DNA of 64,000 bases, taken from contig NC_052359.1 of assembly GCF_009727055.1 (NCBI RefSeq), positions 58,225,904 to 58,289,903 on the forward strand. The letters run 5' to 3'. Position 1 is the first letter of the stretch. Each line of letters opens with the position of its first letter. The DNA comes from Benincasa hispida (Eukaryota; Streptophyta; Magnoliopsida; Cucurbitales; Cucurbitaceae). Of this stretch, positions 48,763-60,204 are shown piece after piece. The notes under the pieces are model-generated. The model was given only the letters and a program-made list of their open reading frames with translations. It had not been told where the DNA came from and did not search any database. Made by a program: the position numbers and the translations under genes.

Positions 48763-50888
48763 CTAAATTATAGGACAGAAGGTAACGTTAATAGTATTAA
48801 AACCAGTACATCCGTATGTCGGTGGAGTATTATCCCCGGGATATACGCGCGCCAAACCGCACAATTCCTTAAACTTCTCAGAGTACTGATCCGGCTGGCA
48901 ATCGGAACTGCTGCAGCAATACTCTGGCGACTTCAGCGCGTCGCACGCGCTGTAGCAGCCGATGTACGCGCCGTCCTTATTCTTGGCAACGAGAAACGAC
49001 GGGCAGACATTGCCCAAGTCTTGGATGCAGTCGACGGTGGGGCAGTGGCCGGAGCCACCATCGACGAGGTGACCGCCATCGGGCTGGATCCGGACCGGAA
49101 TATTGAAGCCATGTTTGAGGCTAAGGTCGTAGTGAACAATGGAGTTGTTGATGGCAAAGTCGAGGAGGGTGACCGGGAGAGCCGGTGGAGTGGAGTCGCA
49201 GAAGATGGTGCCAGACCCGCAATCGCCGGTTTCACAGGAGAAATGGTAGTCTTGGTCGTTGGAGCACTTTGTACGGGCCCACAAAGAGCCAGTCCATGTG
49301 TCGGGCATAATAAAGATCTCGAGAGTGTAGGATGGACTCTCCGGGTCGGCGTCTCCGATGGGTGAGTTTGAGGATAGCCATATTGAATATGGGCATTGGT
49401 TCTCAAAATGGAATATCACGTCGTCCGAAACTACCCCTACAATGCAAATATATCCATATTAGTATTTAAAGATACTCATACTATATTATTCAATTTTATA
49501 TATAATACAGGTTCGATGAACCTTGGTTCAGTTCGATTTTTTATCCTTGGTTTTCGATTTTATATAGTTAATAATTCGCTTTGTTGTCATTTTAAACCAA
49601 ACTAAGCCGAAGCTTTCGTAAAATTCAAATTTTAGATTTAGTTTGATTCACTATTGTTATTCGATTCGATTTGATGGATCTTAATGTTCAACCCTAGGAG
49701 TGTAAACGGTTCGAATGAGTCAGGATGTCCTCAAAACTGACCTCAACCCGACCCAATTTGGCTTGTGTACGGATAAGATCCAACCATTGGATTAAAATCA
49801 GGTCGGGTCGCACTCGATTGTTTGTGGTATATAATATTCCAATGTTAAAAAAATAAAAAAATATATAACCCCGTCAGCCCACAGTCCCAAGAAAGTAGTT
49901 CTTCTGCGGTGGGAGGTTCTTCAGCTTCTTCTTCGGTTTCATCTTCTTCAAGTTCTTCTTCGGTTTCTTCTTCTTTGTAAGAGAAAGAGTGAAAGAGAGA
50001 AAGAGAGAAACAGGTAAGGGAAGTGAGAGAAAGAGTGAATCAGAGAGGGGATGTGAGATAGATAGGAAGAGAGAAGGGATGTGGGCATTACACATTAGCA
50101 GCAAAGATATGAGGTTGAAACAATAAACCCTAATTTCTAATTAATTTGGTTCGGGTAAACCTAGACCAAACCGAAACGATTGTTCGATTCGATTCTTTTT
50201 AATTCTAACAAAAAAATCAATCCAAATGGAATGAACTGGCTTGATTGGGATCGAACCACCGGTCGGTTCGATTTTTTACACCCCTATTCTTCACTGTTTT
50301 TTTTGTTGCACCTATATTTTCATCTTACCCTAATCTAATAACATAGAGTAAAACTAATTTCAACAATTATCTTCTTAAAAAAAAAAATAAAAAAAAAAAA
50401 GTTAGTCGGACACTGGGTTGACTATTTTAGTGGTGAAGATAAATTTTATGTTATTTTATGATAATTACATCTGATAGGTAGGTTATCTTAAATTAAATGA
50501 AGAAAATGGATTTTCATTTTTACTTCCAAATCAAGTTCTAATATTGCTATAATACACACGAATGTTAGAAGGAAAAAAATGGAGAATCTATTTCTCAATA
50601 TGATTTTAAATAAAAACGAATAAAACATATGGAAAATAAAGTTTGTATTGAACATATAATTAATTATATGGATTAAACTTATTTATTATACAAAAGAATT
50701 AACATTATCGAAACATAAATAACAACATTGAACTTTAAAATTTAAAAGAAAAATAAAAAATCAAACCATGCAACGGTGTTCTTCATTAGATTACATGATT
50801 TTATGAATATATATTTCTAATGCATCATTTCTCTTTGTGATAAACAAAAATAAAGAATAGAACGTTGTAATAAAATCAATATGTATCT

Positions 50889-50944
<56 letters not shown>

Positions 50945-51042
50945 TAAAAAGAAAAAGAAAATAGAAAAGAAAAAGGGTGAGAAAGTTAACCTGCTGCAAG
51001 AAGAGAGAGTTGGAGGAGGAGAAGAGAAGTTTTGGAACCCAT
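48763..51042 (-). CDS. Thaumatin-like protein (PR-5 family), two exons
   Basis: Exon 1 (51042-50991) has the ATG and MGSKTSLLLLQLSLLAA, a signal peptide, so the protein is secreted. The intron (50990-49437) is GT...AG, phase 1. Exon 2 (49436-48763) gives the mature domain from VVSDDVIFHFENQCPYSIW to the stop. Total is about 241 residues, normal for the family. All 16 cysteines expected for eight disulfides are present, with the signature passage FSCETGDCGSG. Family members bind or disturb fungal cell walls, and some cleave beta-1,3-glucan. The acidic-cleft 'REDDD' residues are only partly kept: WART keeps Arg, but LLDF has Asp for Glu and LKHGFN has His for the usual Asp. Antifungal or glucanase activity is therefore uncertain. 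No stop or shift is seen. It stands alone among transposons. Confidence 0.93.
49695..50286. mobile_element. Possible short TIR (hAT-like) element in the intron
   Basis: The ends TAGGAGTGTAAACGGTTCG and (reverse complement of the right end) TAGGGGTGTAAAAAATCGAA are inverted repeats of about 12 bp with an extended GGTTCG/CGAACC-rich subterminal region. The 8-bp flanks TTCAACCC and TTCTTCAC agree at only 5 of 8 positions, so the target duplication is weak. Confidence 0.4.
50890..50944. repeat. (ATT)n microsatellite
   Basis: About 18 uninterrupted ATT units, ending about 40 bp from the splice donor of the thaumatin-like gene. Confidence 0.98.
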
Positions 51043-52324
51043 TGATTGATGAATGATGAAGAAATTATGATAAGAGAGACTCAATTTAAAGGGGCAAAAA
51101 ACAGAGAAGTTAAATCTGAAACTATATCAAACTTAAATTAAATGGTGTAACATGGAAATTCATCGAAATATTAGGGTGAAATTCCTTTTTTTAATATTTT
51201 TTTTTCTTATAAATGTAGAACTTTAAAAGAGATCGAAAAACATCTACTCATTTTCCATAATAAGAAGTTCAAATCTCCACTCATATTTATTAGTCAATAA
51301 TTAAAAATTATGGTGAAATCCCCTTTTAATATTTCACACTTAATTACTTTGTAAAAATATATTTTAGGTTTAAATTTAACTTTAGTTTATGAGTTAACCT
51401 TGAAATATATATATATTAATCATTAATTGACCATTTAAGAAAGTCAGTTGCAAAAATACATTTATAATCGAATTTGATTGTGATGGAAAACAAGGCAAAC
51501 TAAAATGAAAGTAAAATATGGTAGTATATCATTTAAGAAGTTTATCTTTAAAAGTGGCATTACTACTTATTAAGAGTGTTAATTGCCTGTTATATCAACT
51601 CCTAGGTGGGAATTCATATGTATTGAACAGTATTATTGCGTTTCAAAAGAGAGACAAAAAAAGGGCTAAAAATGGTTATACAAAATTTTGTATATCTTCT
51701 TAAAAATTTCAATTTAGTAAAATTAATTTTATAAAATAAGCAATAAAAAACCTTTGCCTTTGGGGGAATATAAAAATTTATATTAGGAGGGAATAAAATA
51801 GTATAAAAATAAACACATTCACATATTGATATTAGTTTATTCAATTAGAAATAGGTAGTTTTTCTCTGTAAGTATACAAAGAAATGAAACTATAAGTTTA
51901 AATAATTTACTAAATATTAAAAAAAAAACGATTTATTTTCATTTATATTTGATACAACGTCAGATCTAACATCGCTATACCCTTTCTTAGGTTCTTCCCT
52001 AACTTGTGATGTTGGGTGGTGTTCCTCGATAGGGTCAAAGGGCGGTGCAAATTGGTTGGATGTTGTGGAATCATAGCCGGTGCCTTATGTGTGTCAGCTA
52101 CCACTATGTTAAATAAATAAATAAATAAAAGCTTCCCCTCCTTTCGTAAGATCTTCAAGATTCCACCAAGAATGTGAAAGCACCTTCCACTGTTTCTTTC
52201 AGAGTCATTCCTCTCGTTGTCTTCCCCTATTTCTTTCAGAGCTGTTTTTCTCTTCTTTCCTCCTTTCCTACAATACAGAACTACCATGAATGAAGAAGAC
52301 TTAATCAATGATGGAAAATCCTTC
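51043..52324. other. Upstream region of the thaumatin-like gene, non-coding
   Basis: AT-rich to about 51940. From 51950 to 52320 base composition is more even, but no protein family is recognised in the 149-residue minus-strand frame there. A short AAAT repeat is at about 52112-52130. Confidence 0.45.
51084..51090 (-). promoter_or_regulatory. Possible TATA-like element
   Basis: TTTAAAT on the minus strand, about 42 bp upstream of the thaumatin-like ATG. This spacing would give a very short 5' leader; no other support. Confidence 0.25.
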
Positions 52325-53336
52325 ATGATCCAGAACCCGAGTTTGAGCACCCTAGGTTCATATCCCGAAGGGCTTTGGATAGGTTCCATCACGTAGTTTT
52401 TACTAGAAAGTTAGTTCCTGAAAGGGTGTTATCGTTAGAATCTGACTTTTATGCCCACATCACTGCTGAAATACAACAGTGTAGTTGGGAGTCTCTAGTC
52501 AGCCATCCTGGTGAGGTGATTGTTCCTCTTATTAGGGAACTTTATGCCAACATCGATGAGGATAGGAATTTCTCGTTGGTGAGAGGCATCCGAGTACCTT
52601 TTTCGTCTCTTCGCATCAACAAAGTCTATGGATTAATTGACTTCAATGATGAGTATGGTAGGTTTTGCTCACAACAGTTCCTAGGACAAAAGGTCATTGA
52701 AGCTCTCTGTAGGCCTAGGGTAGAGTGGATTCATTTGCGAGGTGTCTAGTTACGTTTAAGTGGACGAAGATGTTCGTCTCCAGTCAGATTTGGCATGCAT
52801 TTGTTTGCTCCAGACTGATGTCGGTGCTACGCCTGACCAACATTACTAGAGACTCTTATATTGCCCCGTTCAGGGTATGTCCGTCAATGCGGGAAAGGTC
52901 ATTAGATCCTCGATCTGCCATTGTGGACGTTGTTCCACCACGGGTAGCCTAGTACATCCTAGCTTGATTACTAAGCTTTACTGTAGGTCCAGGGTGGAGA
53001 TCCCTACAGAGGAAGAGAGGATGGGACGTAGTGGACCCAGTTGTAGGTCATCAGTAGCTTCATTTCATGGTCGTGGTGCGTAGGAGCACGACGAGGACGA
53101 GCACGATGACGAGGAGATTCCTGCTAAGGAGCTTCCACCGTGTTGATCCCCAAGATCAATACAATGTGTCAATGGCTGATGAATCATATGGTGAGTGTGC
53201 CCTGAGGTTCGCTACTAAAGCCTTGAAGGTGAGCCAGGACACTGCTCGCCGTGCTAGGCGTATAGAGAGGATGGTGAACTTCATGCGTGAGCAAAACCGC
53301 CTCTACTATGCCAGCATTGGTTTCCAAATGTGATTT
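52325..53336 (+). pseudogene. Athila-like element protein, copy A (plant transposon protein domain)
   Basis: The reading begins within PEFEHPRFISRRALDRFHHVVF and continues with KLVPERVLSLESDFYAHI, VPLIRELYANIDEDRNFSLV, GIRVPFSSLRINKVYGLIDF and SQQFLGQKVIEALCRPRVEW. The C-terminal part is MADESYGECALRFATKALKV and ERMVNFMREQNRLYYASIGF, ending at a stop at about 53334. It matches the plant-transposon-protein domain found in Athila/Tat-type gypsy elements, and copy B at 59585-62610. Stops lie between 52749 and 53160. The start is cut at about 52325, where similarity to copy B begins. Confidence 0.75.
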
Positions 53337-53920
53337 GTAGAGGAAGTCGGATTTGCCGAACTTCGATCGATGACTAGCCATTCCTTTCTTGCCTTCGGTG
53401 ATATTTTTCTTTCAGATTCTTTATTTTAGTAGTTTTTTGTTTTTCTTTCTTTCTTTTAGTTTTTTTTCTTTTAACTAACTTCTTCTTTACTTATAGTTTT
53501 CTTTTTCTTTTCTTTTTCTTTTTTAGGTCTCTTCTTGGTTCTAAATAGAAGGGAAAAAAAACCAAAACGAAGAGAGCAATAACCCAACCACATCCTGTGT
53601 GCGATAGTGTTTTCAGGAGAGGTTTTATGTTCCCTTGTTCCTTTTTACTTTAGAGCTTTGCTTAGGATACATTGAGAATAATGTATTGATTTAAGTTGGG
53701 GATGGGGTACTTATTGGGTAGTGTTATTAGCTTGAGGTCCTTGAGCGTTGTGCTTGGACTATGTTCTATGCTTGATTGTTTTGTTTGCTCTGTTGTTTGG
53801 TTGTTATGATGAGTAGTTTATGACGCACTCTTCCTGTGATAGAATTTGTATAAAATAATGTTAAGAGAGCACGATCATGATTTTTAGCTCAGTTTTAAAA
53901 AAAAAAAAAAAAAATCTTAT
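53337..53920 (+). mobile_element. Non-coding tail of Athila-like element
   Basis: Pyrimidine-rich 53400-53530, then a passage ending TTAAGTTGGGGATGGGG (about 53691-53708), the purine-rich string typical after coding regions of such elements. An A18 run lies at about 53896-53913. Confidence 0.5.
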
Positions 53921-54635
53921 CTCTCATGCATCTTTAAGCAATTTATCTACTTACCCCAATCTCTGGGAAGGAGTAAATTTCTTCTTGTGTAGTTATGTTC
54001 CCAGCTCTCTAATCAAACAAATCTCCAAAATGGTAGGCTTATTGAGTCGGCGATCTGACCACTTTCACCCATACAAATCAAAGGACCGCCCTCATAGACA
54101 GGAGTTTACAACTCACTCAAGATTCAGGTCGGATTCAGGTCATGTTACCTATGGTCATCCTGGTGAAACGTAAGTCTCTATTATGAACGATGTTATATAA
54201 TGAGACTAAACATTTTGTTGTTTGGTCTTATACAAACTTCTTTGTATAGAATATCCCCACTCACATGTTTATACATGAATGATCAAGATCAAATCATTTA
54301 TAGCACTTTACAACAATTGTAACACCTATAAAGTGGGCCATACTCGTAGTGTCACCGGGATAAGATACCCAGCCTTATTCATCTACTACAGACCATTTAG
54401 ATTATCACATAAACATGATTCACCCGTATGTCTCTATATACATGTTTAAGCTACAAGATAACCTTGGATGTTAGTTTATTGGTTTGTGGTTAATGTAACT
54501 AAAATATCATATATTTTATTAAATAGAAAATGAGTTTGAATAAAATATCATATATTTTATTAAATAAACAATGAATTGGTTCAATACATTTACAAACTAT
54601 AGGACCCAACGAGATTTAGGGTATCAACCCCAATA
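53921..54635 (-). repeat. Copia LTR fragment, minus orientation
   Basis: Reverse-strand relative of the first ~700 bp of the LTR at 55324: GGTAGGCTTATTGAGTCGG, CACCCATACAAATCAAAGGA, ACAATTGTAACACC-TAT and GGGTATCAACCCCAATA at its start. The left part is cut. Two copies of ATAAAATATCATATATTTTA at 54500-54570 are a local duplication. Confidence 0.75.
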
Positions 54636-55318
54636 GAGACCGAGGAGAGGCCTAGTTTTCTTCTCTTCCCCTTATCTTTTCAGCATCAATAGGTTAATTT
54701 TTACGTTATTTTGGATCGTAAACTATGGATTGGATTTTTCTCTTCGATTTGTCTATGGATTGTTCGAGGTAACGATTTTCTATTTAGTTTTTGGAGTTTT
54801 TAATTCCTTGCTAATTTCTTAAGAGTTTTGTGTTCTTAAATGAATGATTGAATTTGTGTTTTCTTTGAATTCGATTTAATTTCTAAAAGCATGGTTGTAA
54901 GGTTGAATGTTCACGCATAATCGTGCTTGGCTATCCAATTTTTAGTTACGTCACATTCTTACCTGAATGTCTAGCTAAAATCAATCAAGTAGCATTGGTT
55001 AATTGTGCATTTGATGGTTATTCCTAGGATGCATAAATTGCTAGGTTAGAAAATAAAATCAGTTAATTGAATATGGCTTTCCTGAAAATTAATCGACATA
55101 GTAGAATTCTTGTTCATAATGCACATGTTTTTAGTTCTATATAGATGTTATCGAACCCAATAGGATTTAGGAACATGTAGATGAATTGAGGTATGGTCTT
55201 TCTAAACTTAATTGATACTTAGGACGCTTCCTAGGTTCAATCCTTGCTAGTTATCCATCTTTGTATATGCTAGTTAGACTGCATTGAGCGAGTTGTTGTG
55301 CACACATGAAATCAGTTG
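54636..55318 (+). repeat. Athila/Tat-type LTR, part left of the inserted solo LTR
   Basis: Non-coding; continues at 57321 once the solo LTR is removed. Parallels 39200-39960. The left end of this LTR is not identified. Confidence 0.5.
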
Positions 55319-55323
55319 CACGT

Positions 55324-57315
55324 TGTTGGGGTTGATGCCCTAAATCTCGTAGAGTCCTATAGTTTGTAAACATTATTAAACAAACACATTCTGTATTTAA
55401 TAAAATATATGATATTTTATTCATTGTCTATAAAATATATGATATTTTAGTTGTATTAACCACAAACCAATAAACTAACATCCAAGGTTATCTTTGTAAC
55501 TTAAACATGTATGTAGAGACATACGGGTGGATCATGTTTAAGTGATAACCTAAATAGTCTGTAGTATATAGATAAAGTTGGGTACCTTATCCTGGTGACA
55601 CTATAAGTACGGCCCGCTTTGTAGGTGTTACAATTGTTGTAAAGTGCTACAAATGATTTGATCCTGATTATTCATGTATAGACATGTGAGCGGTGATATT
55701 CTATACAAAAGAGTTTGTATAAGACCGAACCACGAAATGTTTAGTCTCATTACGTAACGTCGTTCATAATAGAGACTTACATTTCATCAGGATGACCATA
55801 GGTAACATGACCTGAATCCTGAGTGAGTTGTGAACTCCTACCTATGAGGGCAGTCCTTTGATTTGTATGGGTGAGAGTGGCCAAATCGTCGACTCAACAA
55901 GCCTACCATTTTAGGGATTCGTTTGATTGGGGAGTTGGGAACACAGATATACAAGATAGAATTCACTCTTTCCCCGAGGTAGGGATAAGTAGATAAATTT
56001 CTCCCTTAAGAGCTGATTTCGGGTCTTAAACAATGTGGTGCCACACCCTATCCTGGCCTGAGAGGGGTTTAGTCATAGTTGGACTATGATCTATTATTCA
56101 TTAGAGGGACCAATGGTACTTATGGAGTTAGATGTAACTACAGGGGAAAAACGATAATTTGGCCTAGTTGTACTTACGAGCAATTTGTGAAGGGTCATCG
56201 TAATGTTGATTGATTATATCCAATGAACACATAAATACATATGTAGTGCAAAGAATGCAACTATCGGTCTTTAGTGGAGTGCCCGAAAGTTAACGGATGG
56301 TGAATAACTTAATTAAAGAGTTTAATTAATTATTCATGTACCATCGGAGCTTCAAATTACAGGTCCATGAGGTCCCCTTGGTAGCTCAATAGGATTAATT
56401 GAGAATCAGTTTTTGAATTAATTTGAATTATTCAAATTAATAGAGGGATTTAATTATATATGATATAATTAAGTTGATTCGATTATATGTGATATAATTT
56501 TAAATGTATTTGATATATTTTAGCTTAATGAGAAGAAATAAATATTTGAATGAGATTCAAATATAGTTTCTATGAATTGGATTCATAATTGTTAAATTTA
56601 ATATAAATGCGATTTATATTAAATGTCATATAAAAGAGAAAAGAAACTATAGCTTATATTGTATGTGATACAATATTAAAACTATAGGTTATATGTTATA
56701 TTTGATATAACATATAGTTTAATATATATATGATAAGTTAGTTATCATATTTATATTTATATTAATTATTATTTTAATAGTACAGGAGGGAGTTACAACT
56801 CCCTTCCACTACTTTTCTCTCCACCCACGTAAGTGGGTGGTGGCTATATTTGACATATATAAAAGAAAAGGTTTTCTTCTTCCTCTTGAAAAAAAAAAGT
56901 TGTCGATTTGGAGAGTGAGAAAAACAACAGAAGAATTCTGTGTGTTTTTTAGTTTTTGAGAATACTTTAATTCCTTCTTCCTCTCCATAAAAGTTTCCTC
57001 AAATCCAAAATAGCCAGAGCCCACCACTCCTAGGTTCTCATCCTAAGAATACCGAGGAAACCTTTGTGGTCATGTTCGTTCTTGTTCGAGTTTATTCTTG
57101 AAGAAAGTCTTCAAGGAGTTCGTGAACTATTTGAGGGAATTCATGAAGAAAGGTCTTCAAAGGCGAGGTTTCTGAAACCTTTTTCATTAGCATGTTGTAA
57201 TTTATAATTATATGCATATCTTGTTTATTGTTTATTGTAAAATTTAAATTCAATGTCAAATAGAATTTGGCCGATCCGCTTCCGCTCAAGGTTCACTTCT
57301 CAAAGAGTTTCTTCA
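55324..57315 (+). mobile_element. Solo copia LTR, target duplication CACGT
   Basis: 1,992 bp, starting TGTTGGGGTTGATGCCCTAA and ending AGTTTCTTCA, with CACGT on both sides (55319-55323 and 57316-57320). It has no primer site or coding sequence, so it is a single LTR left by unequal recombination. The open frames inside (56809-57289) are LTR sequence. Confidence 0.9.
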
Positions 57316-57320
57316 CACGT

Positions 57321-57639
57321 ATAGGTTACAGAAGTCAAGGCTAGAAATTGCATTGAATGGCTCGAAACTAGATAGACTAATCCTAGTTTACATTTATCCG
57401 CCCCACTTAAATTTCTTGCATGTTCTCAATTTTACAAAAACCAAAACCTTGTTTTTACTGCTTTTCAAAGTCAAATTTAGCATAGAAGAGATTTAATCCT
57501 TGGCCTTTCTGTGGTTTGACCCCATGCTTACCACTGTTGCTATATTTTTGTAGTAATGGGAGTAGTTCAATGATCTTTAAAAAATTTCTTTTGATTAGGT
57601 TTGAGGTTTATTAATGACATAAGTCTCGAACCTATATCA
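57321..57639 (+). repeat. Athila/Tat-type 5' LTR, right end
   Basis: Ends CTATATCA at 57639, three bases before a tRNA-Asp-type primer site. Contains TTTCTGTGGTTTGACCCC and CTTACCACTGTTGCTATATT, the usual tail of such LTRs. Confidence 0.65.
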
Positions 57640-57642
57640 AAA

Positions 57643-57660
57643 TGGCGCCCTTGTCGGGAA
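57643..57660 (+). other. Primer binding site, tRNA-Asp type
   Basis: TGGCGCCCTTGTCGGGAA differs at 3 of 18 positions from the consensus TGGCGCCGTTGCCGGGGA used by Athila/Tat gypsy elements. It gives the strand and lineage of this element. Confidence 0.85.
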
Positions 57661-59584
57661 GGCAAGCCGATTAATCTCTTTTAGTTGAATTTGACTTGTA
57701 AACTTTAAAAACCAAAAAATATTGTTCTTTCTTGTGTCTACTTGTTTTCTCATTGCAGACGATTTGAACATTTATTATGCACTTCATATGAAGTATGCAG
57801 TTCAGCGAAGAGAGCGAGAGGTAAGTGAATTTAATGAGCTTAAAGATCAAATATCGGAACTAACCTCTCTTGTTGGTTATTAGGAAATTTTAGCTTTAGC
57901 GTATTCCTGAGCATGAATATTACCTTCCATGGGAGATGCATAGCCAAACGCCGACGTCGATGAATGCTTCTTTCGTCAATTCAGGTATATCTTTAGAAGA
58001 TTGGTTAGAGAGCTATCTAACAACTCTGGTGAGTTTGTGCAGGAGTTCTCTTATAGTCATCAAGAATCCTTGAGTTTCCAGCAGGATAGCTTCCATTCTA
58101 GATCCAAAGCTAGAACTGAGTTTCAAAATTTGAGTGATCTCGTTGCACAAATCACTGAATCAGTTAGGAGACTTGAAGAATCCTTGGTGCACCCTTCTTT
58201 TGAGAGTATTGAGTTGAGCAGTGGAGTGACTGACATCGACCATCTCGTTGAGCGGCCAGTTCCACAAAGTTTAGGTTAAGGTAAGACTTTAGATTTAAAA
58301 ATGTATGAACTTGCTAATGATTTCTTTTAGTATGTGCAGAAGTCTATTGAGTCTCACATGGAGATTCAAGTCCCCATGCTTACATTGGAGAGTCATTCCA
58401 AGTCTTCCATTGTCCATACCACTGAGGCCTGATTCATGGAGGAACTTAGGATGTACAAAGATTATGTTTATCCCCTGCCACTCCAAGAACAAGTCATTAA
58501 GGTTAAGTATGAGTCTGAACTTTATTTCAAGGAGTCTCAAGTAAAAAAGTTAGAGGCTTCCAAGCTTCGATCTGTTCTTTTGCTTAGTATTTCTTACATT
58601 TTTTAATATTGCTCGTCTCTATCTCATGAGTTAGTCGAGTCAGTTGAGTCAGAGTCTTTATTTTCAGAAGAGTCAGTTCTTGAGTCTTATATTTTATTTC
58701 CTTTTCTTTTTATAAATCTAAAAAATACCAAATTCGACCTGTCTGGTTTTTTTAAAAAAATGGGAACCCTTATAGCCTTACCGAGCTATATTGACTCATC
58801 TAAGAAAGGACCAGAGAAATACAAGAATTTCTTTGTACCTTGACAGAGGACAGGTCATGTCAAGTAACCGACGTTAAAAAAATTTTCTTGAAGGCAGCCA
58901 GACAAAAAATTTTATTGCTTTATTTTATTCTCTTTTTTTAATTAATTAGTTTAGGTCGATTTAGGTTTAAAATTAAATTAGTTTAATTTGAAGTTTCTTT
59001 TAAAAATAAATTAGGGCACAACATCACAATGTTGTGTTTATAGTATTGGAATGATGCAAGGCAGAACTGCGTGCAGCAGTTGAGGGGCTTATTTTTCTCT
59101 TCTCTTCTTCGATTTCTCTCAATTTTCTCCCTTCCCTCACCAATTTTTTTACCTTCAAATCCAAATTCCTTGCTTTTCTTCCTTAAATCCCATCCAATCT
59201 TCAAGTCTCCTAGCATTTCATCCTTCAAATTGTGGGTTTTCTACCCATTACCGATTTTTAGCACATTTTTCATATATTTTAGAGTTCTCATCAATCTAAG
59301 GTAACTTTTGATCTTCGTGCTTGATTTCTTTTGTAGATTTACTAGATTAGAATTGAGATTCTCTTAATTTGTGAAGTTCTTGCTTAAATTTGAATTGTGT
59401 TGAGATTGAATGTTGGTATTTCTATTGTAGAATTAAATTGTATGCTTGGGATTTTTTCTGTTTGCAGGTGAGGTTGATTTTATTTGAGAATATATTTTGA
59501 GTGGGTTAGGTTTAGTTTTGTGGAGTTCTTGTTTTCCCTTAGGTTTAAATCCTAAATTTGCGAGCATTACCTTAAAAATACATT
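57661..59584 (+). mobile_element. Internal region of Athila/Tat-like element, degenerate
   Basis: Open frames are short (for example 58001-58279, with DLVAQITESVRRLEESL) and match no domain I recognise; no RT or integrase is visible. At about 58850-58907 the passage GTCATGTCAAGTAACCGACG then TTAAA and, further on, GAAGGCAGCCAGAC resembles the conserved 'GTCAAGCTAATGACGTTAAA ... GGAGGCAACCCA' string found after pol in this lineage. 59080-59250 is pyrimidine-rich leader. The element has lost most of its polyprotein. Confidence 0.6.
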
Positions 59585-60204
59585 ATGGGTCCTATAAGAG
59601 ATAAAGGAAAAAATGTGGCTAGTTCGAGTCAGAGGGGTTGTGATCTAGAACCCGAGTTTGAGCATCCTAGGTTTATATCCTGAGGGCTTTGGATTGGTTC
59701 ACCACATAGTTTCTACTAGGAAGTTAGTCCTCGAAAGGGCGTTATCCTAAGAGCCTGACTTTAATCCCCACATCACTACTGAGATACTGCAGTGTAGTTG
59801 GGAGTCTCTAGCCAATCATCCTGGTGAGGCGAGTGTTTCTATTGTGAGGGAGTTTTATGCCAACATCAATATGGATAGGGATTTCTCATTGTAAGAGGCA
59901 TCTGAGTGCCTTTCTCGTCTTTTCGCATTAATGAAGTCTATGGGTTGACTGACTTTAATGATGAGTATGGTAGGATCTACTCACAGCAGTTCCCAAAGCA
60001 GGAGGTCATTGAAGCACTCCGTGGGCTTGGGGTAGAGTGGGTTCGTTCGCGAGGTGTGGCAGTTAGGTTTAAAGGGGCGGAGATTTTCATCTCCAGTCAG
60101 ACCTGGCATGCACTTTTTTTCTCCTGACTGATGTTGGTGCTACGCCTAACCAAAGTCACTGTGATAGAGCCAAACTCTTATACTGCCTCGTTCAAGGTAT
60201 GTCC
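59585..60204 (+). pseudogene. Athila-like element protein, copy B, 5' part
   Basis: The ATG at 59585 begins MGPIRDKGKNVASSSQRGCD then LEPEFEHPRFIS, the N-terminus that copy A lacks. A one-base deletion then shifts the frame. 59906-60127 shows FSSFRINEVYGLTDFNDEYG, SQQFPKQEVIEALRGLGVEW and VAVRFKGAEIFISSQTWHA. The gene is interrupted at 60204 by a solo LTR and continues at 62207. Confidence 0.78.

Larger units (their letters stand above)
49437..50990 (-). other. Intron of the thaumatin-like gene
   Basis: The donor is G|GTTAAC at 50990 and the acceptor is TTTGCATTGTAG at 49437. A second in-frame AG six bases further (GGGTAG) could serve instead and would remove Gly-Val or shift the cleavage region by two residues. 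The intron holds a microsatellite and a possible TIR element. Confidence 0.8.

Noticed and set aside
48646..49365. 239-residue plus-strand frame, and a 157-residue minus-strand frame at 48933-49406
   Set aside because: Antisense and out-of-frame shadows of the thaumatin-like exon.
51943..52392. 149-residue minus-strand frame
   Set aside because: Its start overlaps the Athila-like protein on the other strand and no domain is recognisable.
57291..57300. Apparent LTR end at GGTTCA (57295)
   Set aside because: Its flank does not match the left side; the end at 57315 gives a perfect CACGT duplication.
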